Positions 1-5,214 of a stretch of 12,107 bases of DNA are shown here, piece after piece. The DNA is taken from contig DALN01000026.1 in assembly GCA_002499455.1 (NCBI GenBank), positions 19,387 to 31,493 of the forward strand, written 5' to 3'. This DNA is from Methanoculleus sp. UBA77 (lineage in GTDB: Archaea > Halobacteriota > Methanomicrobia > Methanomicrobiales > Methanoculleaceae). The position numbers were made by a program, and so were the translations under genes. Within the stretch, counting starts at the first letter, position 1. Each line of letters starts with the position of its first letter. The notes beneath the pieces are model-generated. The model saw nothing but the letters and a program-made list of their open reading frames with translations, did not search any database and was not told the DNA's origin.

Positions 1-1026
1 CCGCACCTCGACCCCTACGGCGAGGCGGTCCTGATCGCGAAGTCCGAGGAGATGGTCGACGAGCTCTTCGCCTGCTACATCGAGGCTGAGGCGGAGGACG
101 TCCGGAGCCGGTGCGCGGACGAGGCGGCCCTCTGCACCCACATCCTCTCCCTCATCGCGACGGGGTTCGCCCGCGAGACGGGCGAGGTGCTCGGCTTCAT
201 GGACGGGACGTTCTACGCCCACCAGGGCGAGAGCCCGCTCGCGCTCAAGCGCGCGGTCCAGAGGGCGCTTGAGTTCCTGCGCGAAGCGGAGATGATCACC
301 GAGGTGGGGGAGTGGCTCGAGCCGACGGAGTACGGCTCGCTCGTCTCCCGGCTCTACATCGACCCGCGGAGCGCCGAGGTGATCGTGAAGGCGATGATCG
401 GCCTCGGCCGGAAGGAGTACTCGGATATCGGGCTCCTCCACCTCCTCTGCTCGACGCCCGACATGCCGACGCTCTTTGTGCGGCGGGACGACATGTACCT
501 CCTCGACCGGTTCCTCGCCGACCACCGGGACGACCTCTGGATGGAGATCCCCTGGGACGCGGGGGAGGGGTTCGACCGGAGCCTCAAGACCGCGCTCCTC
601 CTCGCGGACTGGGCGGACGAGGTCGGCGAGGATATGATCTGCGAGCGCTACCGTGTCGGCCCCGGCGACGTCTACGGGATGGTGGAGAGCGTCGCCTGGC
701 TGGTCCACGCGGCCCGGCACCTGGCGGGGCTCTTTGCCCCGCACCTGGCACGGCCGATCGAGGAGATGGAACTCCGGGCAAAGCACGGCATCAAGAAGGA
801 ACTCCTGCCCCTCATCAGGATCAGGGGGATCGGCCGGGTCCGGGCCCGCCGGCTCTTCAACAACGGTATCGACTCGGTCGAGGCGCTCCGCGCCGCGGGC
901 CCGGAGAAGGTGGGGAGGATCCTCGGCCAGGGGATCGCCGCCCGGATCTTCGAGCAGGTCGAGGGGACGCGGGAAGAGGTCGGGGATGTCGGCGAGGAGC
1001 AGTCGACCCTCTTCCGGTTCGGATAA
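1..1026 (+). CDS. hel308: ATP-dependent DNA helicase Hel308, C-terminal half (5' end outside window)
   Basis: Superfamily 2, 3'-to-5' DNA helicase acting at stalled or broken replication forks. The reading frame is open from base 1, so the start and the RecA-like ATPase core lie outside the window; 341 residues remain of a family usually near 700-750. The first residues (PHLDPYGEAVLIAK) are the tail of motif VI, which normally reads GRAGRP just before. A winged-helix and a ratchet-type helical domain follow, then the C-terminal helix-hairpin domain around residues 263-325 with RGIGRVRAR at 275-283, the Arg-rich patch typical of Hel308. The last eight residues, QSTLFRFG, resemble a PCNA-interacting peptide. 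cgi121 begins about 20 nt after the stop, suggesting co-transcription. Identification is from recognised family motifs; the truncation is caused only by the window edge. Confidence 0.93.
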   Translation, partial: PHLDPYGEAVLIAKSEEMVDELFACYIEAEAEDVRSRCADEAALCTHILSLIATGFARETGEVLGFMDGTFYAHQGESPLALKRAVQRALEFLREAEMITEVGEWLEPTEYGSLVSRLYIDPRSAEVIVKAMIGLGRKEYSDIGLLHLLCSTPDMPTLFVRRDDMYLLDRFLADHRDDLWMEIPWDAGEGFDRSLKTALLLADWADEVGEDMICERYRVGPGDVYGMVESVAWLVHAARHLAGLFAPHLARPIEEMELRAKHGIKKELLPLIRIRGIGRVRARRLFNNGIDSVEALRAAGPEKVGRILGQGIAARIFEQVEGTREEVGDVGEEQSTLFRFG

Positions 1027-1045
1027 GAGTGATAGAGATAGCGAG

Positions 1046-1570
1046 TTGGAAAGAGTGACAGAGACAGCGTGCGATATCTACCAGGCGGTCGTCACCATCG
1101 ATGACAACGTCTGTTTCCTCAAAGAGGTACGGAAGATTGCCGATGCGTGTAAGACCCGTATCATCCTCCTCGACGCCGACCGCCTCGCAGGCCGCGAGCA
1201 CGTGGAGGCGGCCATCCGGCACGCCCGGCGGTCCTGGGAGGGCGGGGAGCCGATAGCGAACTCGTTTGAGATGGAGACCCTCCTCTACGCCGCGGGGTCC
1301 CGCCAGTGCCAGGTGGGCTCCTCCTTCGGGATCCACCCGGGGGAGAACCGCTCGTATATCGCAGTCTGCCCCCCGGCACCCGGCGTCCGGGACCGGCTTG
1401 CCGGGCTCGTGACCTTCGTCGAGGAGGACTGGGAGGCGATCGGTCCCGCGAAGCGGGAGCGCCTCAAAGACCTTTTTGCGATCACGGACAGCGAGATCGC
1501 CGTGGTCGGGGAGGACCGGCTCCGCGACCTGGTCCTCGAGCGGGTGGCGCTCCTCGACGTCTACCGCTGA
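1046..1570 (+). CDS. cgi121: KEOPS complex subunit Cgi121
   Basis: Subunit of the KEOPS complex, which makes the universal t6A modification at A37 of ANN-decoding tRNAs; in characterised archaea Cgi121 contacts the tRNA and binds Bud32. The 174-residue product matches the small, single-domain family. The best-conserved stretch is NSFEMETLLYAAGSRQCQVG at about 72-91, followed by a glycine-containing FGIHPG turn. No ATG lies in frame near the start. TTG at 1046 is chosen because it gives the usual length; GTG at 1055 would shorten the protein by three residues and has a GGAAAG tract just upstream. The gene follows hel308 by about 20 nt, a neighbourhood I recall from other euryarchaea. Identification is good; the exact start is uncertain. 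Confidence 0.85.
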   Translation: MERVTETACDIYQAVVTIDDNVCFLKEVRKIADACKTRIILLDADRLAGREHVEAAIRHARRSWEGGEPIANSFEMETLLYAAGSRQCQVGSSFGIHPGENRSYIAVCPPAPGVRDRLAGLVTFVEEDWEAIGPAKRERLKDLFAITDSEIAVVGEDRLRDLVLERVALLDVYR

Positions 1571-1583
1571 CCTCCAACCGATC

Positions 1584-1611
1584 TTCGCGTGATGATACGG
1601 CCTCACGCGAA
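1584..1611 (+). terminator. Hairpin just downstream of cgi121
   Basis: The arms TTCGCGTGA (1584-1592) and TCACGCGAA (1603-1611) pair perfectly over 9 bp around a 10-nt loop, 13 nt after the cgi121 stop. No T-run follows. It could help end transcription, but it also belongs to the local repeat family, so the terminator role is only a guess. Confidence 0.35.
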
Positions 1612-1851
1612 AGACGCGAAGCCGCGAAGAACGACTTCCCCTGGAGGGGAAGGAGTTTGAAGACTGTCAGGTACCATTCTTCGCGTCCTTCGCGGCTTCG
1701 CGCGAGCTAACGGGAGCAGGTAACGATACAACCTCACGCGAAAAACGCGAAGCCGCGAAGTGCGACTTCCCCGGAGGGTACGACGGTTCCATAGAACCGG
1801 AGTTTGAGAAACCCGAAGGGTTTCGGGGAAGGAGCTTGAGCACCGTCAGGT
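1594..1851. repeat. Two direct copies of a modular intergenic repeat plus an inverted segment
   Basis: Copy 1 (about 1594-1672) and copy 2 (about 1725-1851) start 131 bp apart. Both run GATAC, CCTCACGCGAA, ACGCGAAGCCGCGAAG, CGACTTCCCC, then GGGGAAGGAG, TTGA and GTCAGGT. Copy 2 carries about 48 extra bases holding two small perfect hairpins: CGGTTC/GAACCG (1784-1799) and GAAACCC/GGGTTTC (1808-1824). The 15-mer CGCGAAGCCGCGAAG occurs directly at 1615-1629 and 1746-1760 and inverted at 1688-1702, giving long potential cruciforms. The block fills the gap between the convergent ends of cgi121 and moaB. CGCGAAG-rich intergenic repeats of this style occur in other prokaryotic genomes, but I cannot name a family. 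No gene is visible here. Confidence 0.8.
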
Positions 1852-1892
1852 GCGAAGGGGTGGTCACCCTCCGCAAGTGAAACAGTCTGCTC

Positions 1893-2387
1893 TCACCGGC
1901 CAGCCCCGGCGTGGGTCAGGATGTGCCGGATCTCGGGGATGATGATATCCCGTGCGGCGAGGGTGACGGCCTTCGTCGAGCCCGGCGTGCAGAAGACCAC
2001 CCTGCCGCCGACGACCCCGGCGATCGCCCGCGAGAGGATCGCGGCGGTCCCGATCTCTTCGTAACTTTTGAGGCGGAAGAGCTCCCCGAACCCGTCGATC
2101 GTCTTCTCGAGCAGCGGCGCGATCGCCTCGATGGTGACGTCGTCGGGGGTGAGCCCGGTGCCGCCGGTGACGATGATACAGTTTGCACGCGAAAGCGCGA
2201 GGTGAACCTCGGACCGGATCCGCTCGATATCGTCGGGGACGATCGCATAGTGGGTCACCTCGATCCCGGCGGCCGAGAGAAGGTCGATGAGCGTCTTTCC
2301 GCTGGTGTCGGTCTCGGGTTTCCGGCTCGATGAGACCGTAATCACGGCGCCGGTCACAGTGAGGGGTTTAAGATGGTTGCTCTCCAT
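1893..2387 (-). CDS. moaB: Molybdenum cofactor biosynthesis protein MoaB/MogA family
   Basis: Molybdopterin adenylyltransferase family: it adenylates molybdopterin before metal insertion, here plausibly for the molybdo- or tungstopterin of formylmethanofuran or formate dehydrogenases. The 164-residue length is normal for stand-alone MoaB. TGGTGLTPDD at 74-83 is the family's phosphate/MPT-binding loop with its catalytic acidic residues, and the TPGSTKA turn near 134-140 corresponds to the usual PGSP-type loop. The N-terminal hydrophobic strand (AVITVSSSR) and the DTSG at 27-30 also fit. The ATG at 2387 has a good upstream site, CTGGGAG (2393-2399 on the + strand), five bases away. The gene is convergent with cgi121 and diverges from cdc6 across the origin region. 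Distinguishing MoaB from MogA by eye is uncertain. Confidence 0.92.
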   Translation of the reverse strand: MESNHLKPLTVTGAVITVSSSRKPETDTSGKTLIDLLSAAGIEVTHYAIVPDDIERIRSEVHLALSRANCIIVTGGTGLTPDDVTIEAIAPLLEKTIDGFGELFRLKSYEEIGTAAILSRAIAGVVGGRVVFCTPGSTKAVTLAARDIIIPEIRHILTHAGAGR

Positions 2388-2414
2388 TGAGTCTCCCAGT
2401 ACCCCTGTACCGCG

Positions 2415-2420
2415 TATTTT
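2415..2420 (-). promoter_or_regulatory. Possible TATA element for moaB
   Basis: Read on the - strand the bases are AAAATA inside GTAAAATACG, about 30 nt upstream of the moaB start codon. This is a weak archaeal TATA-like match and would give a very short leader. Support is only sequence resemblance and spacing. Confidence 0.3.
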
Positions 2421-2460
2421 ACTTCTTTGTATCCCCCGGCAGGAGGGGAAGGTACCCTGA

Positions 2461-2480
2461 CCCCTTTGTTTCGACTGGAA
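2461..2480 (-). promoter_or_regulatory. Origin recognition box 1 (ORB)
   Basis: On the - strand this reads TTCCAGTCGAAACAAAGGGG followed by TC. It matches the archaeal ORB plan: a TTCCA/TGGAA-like dyad followed by an A-rich spacer and a GGGG string, the binding site of Orc1/Cdc6. One base breaks the dyad compared with the best copies. It sits about 75 bp upstream of the moaB start, with its G-rich end pointing toward moaB. Confidence 0.85.
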
Positions 2481-2491
2481 ATATAATGGTC

Positions 2492-2513
2492 CCTCACCGG
2501 GGAAGGGGTGAGG
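2492..2513. repeat. Inverted repeat next to ORB 1
   Basis: The arms CCTCACC (2492-2498) and GGTGAGG (2507-2513) pair perfectly over 7 bp around an 8-nt loop, beginning 11 bp past ORB 1 on the inner side of the origin. The function is unknown; it may be a structural part of the origin or a chance pairing in a low-complexity tract. Confidence 0.5.
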
Positions 2514-2661
2514 AGGGGTCGAAGAGGACCGGGATCATCCGGCAGAGGAGAAGGCAGCAAATGGGATAAAGGGGATGCTGGGCCTCCGGAAGAGGGTGAA
2601 GGAGAGAGTCAGGGAGGAGAGAGGGATCCCTGCGTTGCAGGAGAAGAGAGGTCACCGGGAC

Positions 2662-2796
2662 GGTTGAAGAGGGGCCCGGGGTCACGAGAGGCCGAGGTCG
2701 TGAGATGGTTGAAGAGGGGCCTGAAGTCACGAGAGGCCGAGGTCGTGGGACAGTTGAAGAGGGGCCTGAAGTCACAAGGAGTCGGGGTTGGCGGAT
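2662..2796. repeat. Three tandem 45-bp repeats in the purine-rich block
   Basis: Units begin at about 2662, 2707 and 2752, each exactly 45 bp apart. Each contains GTTGAAGAGGGGCC, then AGTCAC or GGTCAC, then an AGG-rich end. Units 1 and 2 share GTCACGAGAGGCCGAGGTCG; unit 3 is more diverged. The 45-bp period keeps a frame, but the possible peptides on either strand are low-complexity with no start or ribosome site, so I treat this as non-coding origin DNA resembling the iterons seen at some origins. Confidence 0.85.
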
Positions 2797-2900
2797 AGCT
2801 ATGAAGGCCCGGGGTTGAGGGGAAGGGAGAGCGGGGGTGGTTGAAAGGGACTCGGGATCCCGATGATCAGAGGCCAGATCGGGGGTCACGAAAGAGCTGG

Positions 2901-3130
2901 TGTCCCTTCGTTTTACCCTCACTGTCACCCTCTCACCCTCCCGCTTTGCCCTCTTATACCTGCGTTCTCCCTCTTTTTTACCCGTATCCTCCCTCTCCCG
3001 TTCTTCCTCTTTTCTCTTCCCGCTGCTACCTTCCTTACCGAGTTCTCCCCTTTAACCATCTGGTTCTTCCTTTATCAGGCTCTCCTTGTTTTTCTGTTTC
3101 TTCTGTACTTCTACGACAAAATTATATATC
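2901..3130. other. Pyrimidine-rich tract ending in an A/T-rich stretch; candidate unwinding element
   Basis: From about 2901 to 3110 the + strand is about 80% C/T by hand count, with runs such as CTCTTTTTTA and TTCTTCCTCTTTTCTCTTCC. It ends at the A/T-only run AAAATTATATAT (3118-3129). It lies between oppositely oriented ORBs, the position of the duplex-unwinding element in known archaeal origins. The role is inferred from position and composition. Confidence 0.55.
3118..3130 (+). promoter_or_regulatory. Strong TATA-box-like sequence upstream of cdc6
   Basis: AAAATTATATATC is the best TATA-like match in the window. An archaeal promoter here would start transcription near 3150 and read through ORBs 2 and 3 into cdc6, giving a leader of about 275 nt. 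The same bases may instead serve as the A/T-rich melting site of the origin. Confidence 0.45.
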
Positions 3131-3178
3131 TTGAGTTGCAGAGGTACACATGACTATCGCCATCACCTTTGATTGGAT

Positions 3179-3197
3179 GATACCACAACGTGGTATC
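3179..3197. repeat. Perfect inverted repeat GATACCAC-AAC-GTGGTATC
   Basis: Arms of 8 bp (3179-3186 and 3190-3197) are separated by 3 nt, immediately before ORB 2. Its compact dyad form suits a dimeric regulator or a cruciform. No second copy was seen in the window, so the binding partner is unknown. Confidence 0.6.
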
Positions 3198-3206
3198 TCC
3201 ATCAGT

Positions 3207-3226
3207 CTCCACACGAAACAAAGGGG
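3207..3226 (+). promoter_or_regulatory. Origin recognition box 2 (ORB)
   Basis: The sequence CTCCACACGAAACAAAGGGG, followed by TC, keeps the CTCCA start, GAAAC centre and G-string of the ORB plan, but the dyad's right half is weak (ACGAA rather than TGGAA). It is the most diverged of the five ORBs. It is oriented with the G-rich end toward cdc6. Confidence 0.75.
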
Positions 3227-3325
3227 TCGGGGTGCACCCGGTCCATCACCCCCTCCCCTCTCCCGGGTTTCTCCTTCATCCCGGGTATCTCACGAGTATT
3301 CTGCCTGCAACCCACGGCATACAGG

Positions 3326-3345
3326 TTCCACTGGAAACGAAGGGG
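3326..3345 (+). promoter_or_regulatory. Origin recognition box 3 (ORB)
   Basis: The sequence TTCCACTGGAAACGAAGGGG, followed by TT, has a perfect TTCCA-C-TGGAA dyad and a full G-string, the classic archaeal Orc1/Cdc6 site. It lies about 80 bp upstream of the cdc6 start, so initiator binding here could also repress or tune cdc6 transcription. Confidence 0.9.
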
Positions 3346-3424
3346 TTATCAATCACGAAAACGATCATATTAAGGGTCCCCGACACGAAATTCTCCTGTC
3401 CGGGAAACCCCCTCCGGTGACATC

Positions 3425-4708
3425 ATGTCGGACGATAAAACGAATCCAATGGGCCTCTTCAAGAAATACCTCACCAATAGACGTATATTTAAGAACAGGG
3501 AAGTGTTGCGTCACAGTTATCGTCCTCAGATCCTTCCTCACCGGAAACCGCAGATCGACGAGCTCGCTTCTATCCTTGCCCCTGCTCTCACGAACGAGAC
3601 CCCGTCGAACATCCTCATCTACGGCAAGACCGGGACGGGGAAGACTGCATCGGTCCGGTACGTGGGGACCGAGCTCGAGAGCGCCAGTACACTTGCCGGG
3701 ACAAAGTGCCGGATCGTCCACCTCAACTGCGAGGTGATCGACACCCAGTACCGGGTCCTCGCCCAGATCGCGAACTGTCTCGACGATGCCGATGCGCACG
3801 CAAGCGACAGCACGAGGAACCACATCCCGATGACCGGGTGGCCGACCGACCAGGTCTACATGGAGCTCAAGAACCAGCTCGAGAACAGCGGCGGGGTCAT
3901 GGTCATCATCCTCGACGAGATCGACAAGCTCGTCAAGAAGAGCGGCGATGACACCCTCTACAACCTCACCCGGATCAACTCCGATCTGAAGTTTGCGAAG
4001 GTCAGCATCATCGGGATCTCAAACGACCTCCGGTTCACCGACTTCCTGGACCCCCGGGTCCTCTCCTCGCTCTCCGAGGAGGAGATCGTCTTTCCCCCCT
4101 ACAACGCCCCGCAGCTCTGCGACATCCTCAAGCAGAGGGCCGAGATAGCGTTCGTCGAGGGGGCGCTCGACGAGACGGTCATCCCGCTCTGCGCAGCCCT
4201 CGCGGCCCAGGAGCACGGCGACGCCAGGCGGGCGCTCGACCTCCTCCGGGTATCGGGAGAGCTTGCGGACCGCGAGAACGCCACGGGCGTGACCGAGAGG
4301 CACGTCCGGATGGCCCAGGAGAAGATCGAGACCGACAGCATGGTGGAGTGCGTCTCCACCCTCCCGACCCAGAGCAAGGCGGTCCTCTACGCGATGCTGA
4401 TCCTCGAGCAGATGGGCAAGAGGATCTTCACGAGCGGGGAGGTCACGATTGTCTACCGGGAGATCGCCCGGATCATCGACCTCGACGTCCTGACGCACCG
4501 CCGGATCACGGACCTCATCTCCGAGCTCAACATGCTCGGCGTCATCAACACACGGGTCGTCTCGCGCGGCCGCTACGGTCGGACGAAAGAGATGTGGTTC
4601 GACGCGACGACGAGCAAGATCGAGGAGGTCGTCACGCGCGACCCGAGGCTCGACGACCAACGACTCAAGCAACTCGACACCAACCGTTTAAGAGCAATGT
4701 TCAGGTGA
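3425..4708 (+). CDS. cdc6: Orc1/Cdc6 replication initiator
   Basis: AAA+ ATPase that binds ORB elements, opens the origin and recruits the MCM helicase. The 427-residue length is typical. Walker A GKTGTGKT is at 67-74, Walker B ILDEIDKL at 162-169, sensor 1 GISND at 197-201, the DPRV arginine-finger region at 209-212 and sensor 2 GDARRALDLLR at 265-275. The C-terminal winged-helix DNA-binding domain spans about 310-400, ending in the RGRYGRTKEM wing. The ATG at 3425 has GGTGA four bases upstream. The gene sits directly beside five ORBs, so it is very probably the initiator of this origin. It ends 4 nt before the Lrp-like gene, and the AGGTGA ribosome site of that gene overlaps its stop codon, implying translational coupling. 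Confidence 0.97.
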   Translation: MSDDKTNPMGLFKKYLTNRRIFKNREVLRHSYRPQILPHRKPQIDELASILAPALTNETPSNILIYGKTGTGKTASVRYVGTELESASTLAGTKCRIVHLNCEVIDTQYRVLAQIANCLDDADAHASDSTRNHIPMTGWPTDQVYMELKNQLENSGGVMVIILDEIDKLVKKSGDDTLYNLTRINSDLKFAKVSIIGISNDLRFTDFLDPRVLSSLSEEEIVFPPYNAPQLCDILKQRAEIAFVEGALDETVIPLCAALAAQEHGDARRALDLLRVSGELADRENATGVTERHVRMAQEKIETDSMVECVSTLPTQSKAVLYAMLILEQMGKRIFTSGEVTIVYREIARIIDLDVLTHRRITDLISELNMLGVINTRVVSRGRYGRTKEMWFDATTSKIEEVVTRDPRLDDQRLKQLDTNRLRAMFR

Positions 4709-4712
4709 AACT

Positions 4713-5204
4713 ATGGACGAGAAGGATCGTATCCTCCTCCAGCTCCTGGAGGAGAACTGCCGCACCCCGATAAGTGAACTCGCGGTGCTGGCCGAGGTGA
4801 GCGAGCAGGACGTGAGAGACCGGATCGGCAGGCTGGAAGCCACCGGCGCAATCCGCCGCTACGGCGCGGTCATCGACTGGGAGCGGGCCGGCAACGGGAA
4901 CGTCGCCGCGGTGATCGAGCTCAAAGTCTCGCCCGAGCGCGACTTCGGCTACGACCGTATCGCCGAACGGATCTCGCGGTTCCCGCAGGTCCGGTCGCTC
5001 CGGCTGATGACGGGGGCCTACGACCTCCAGCTCCTGGTGACCGGGCCGAGCATGCACGAGATCGCCCGGTTCGTCGCCGAGCAGATCGCCCCGATGGACC
5101 GGATCCGGGAGACGGCGACGCATATCATCATGAAGACCTACAAGGAGAACGGCACCACCTTCGCCGAGCGCGAGGGCGTCGAGCGTCTCCCCTACTCGTT
5201 CTGA
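4713..5204 (+). CDS. Lrp/AsnC family transcriptional regulator
   Basis: The protein has 163 residues. An N-terminal helix-turn-helix (about 1-50: DRILLQLLEENCRTPISELA, then SEQDVRDRIGRLEATGAIRRY) is followed by a RAM effector-binding domain (about 65-145) with the family's GAYDLQLLV strand at 101-109. Such proteins sense amino acids and regulate their metabolism. The site AGGTGA (4703-4708) lies four bases before the ATG and contains the cdc6 stop. The aminotransferase gene follows within a few bases, so this regulator probably responds to an amino acid handled by that enzyme and may control the pair; that link is inference from adjacency. Its short extra tail after the RAM domain (about 146-163) is unremarkable. 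Confidence 0.93.
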   Translation: MDEKDRILLQLLEENCRTPISELAVLAEVSEQDVRDRIGRLEATGAIRRYGAVIDWERAGNGNVAAVIELKVSPERDFGYDRIAERISRFPQVRSLRLMTGAYDLQLLVTGPSMHEIARFVAEQIAPMDRIRETATHIIMKTYKENGTTFAEREGVERLPYSF

Positions 5205-5209
5205 GGTGA
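5203..5209 (+). promoter_or_regulatory. Ribosome binding site deciding the aminotransferase start
   Basis: GAGGTGA lies five bases before GTG 5215, the same arrangement seen before the Lrp-like gene. An earlier in-frame GTG at 5206 falls inside this site, so 5215 is the better start. Confidence 0.7.
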
Positions 5210-5214
5210 AGAGC

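Larger units (their letters stand above)
2388..3424. other. Candidate replication origin (oriC) upstream of cdc6
   Basis: This 1,037-bp stretch has no convincing gene. It contains three ORB elements (one on the - strand at its left end, two on the + strand at its right end), three 45-bp tandem repeats, a block about 70% purine on the + strand (2521-2880, hand count), a following block about 80% pyrimidine (2901-3110), and the A/T-rich AAAATTATATATC at 3118-3130. ORBs bracketing an easily melted tract beside an orc1/cdc6 gene are the established layout of archaeal origins. The pyrimidine and TATATAT stretch is my candidate for the unwinding element. Origin activity itself is inferred, not shown. 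Confidence 0.82.

Noticed and set aside
857..1606. Open frame of 249 codons on the - strand across hel308 and cgi121
   Set aside because: It covers parts of two recognised + strand genes, has no family resemblance, and is explained by GC-rich third positions.
1594..1851. CRISPR array
   Set aside because: Only two direct copies, unequal in length and with no uniform short spacers; no cas genes nearby.
1667..1876. Small - strand open frame in the repeat block
   Set aside because: It consists wholly of repeat and hairpin sequence with no ribosome site.
2901..2918. Possible sixth ORB on the - strand (AAAACGAAGGGA)
   Set aside because: Only the right part resembles an ORB; the TTCCA half is missing and the G-string is broken.
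3045..3068. Possible degenerate ORB on the - strand (CCAGATGGTTAAAGGGG)
   Set aside because: It needs gaps to align, lacks the GAAA centre and lies in a low-complexity tract; not strong enough to call.
2494..3134. Several open frames in the purine- and pyrimidine-rich tracts
   Set aside because: Their peptides are simple-sequence products of biased composition (Arg/Gly/Glu or Leu/Pro/Phe rich), with no start signals; the tract is better explained as origin DNA.
3376..3399. ACACGAAA near cdc6 resembling the centre of ORB 2
   Set aside because: No G-string follows, so the part that best defines the box is absent.
3150..3737. Open frame with ATG at 3150 preceded by AGAGGT and a TATA-like element
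   Set aside because: The start signals look fair, but the frame runs through ORBs 2 and 3 and then out of frame into cdc6; the peptide is low-complexity with no domain. The signals are better read as a cdc6 promoter or origin DNA.
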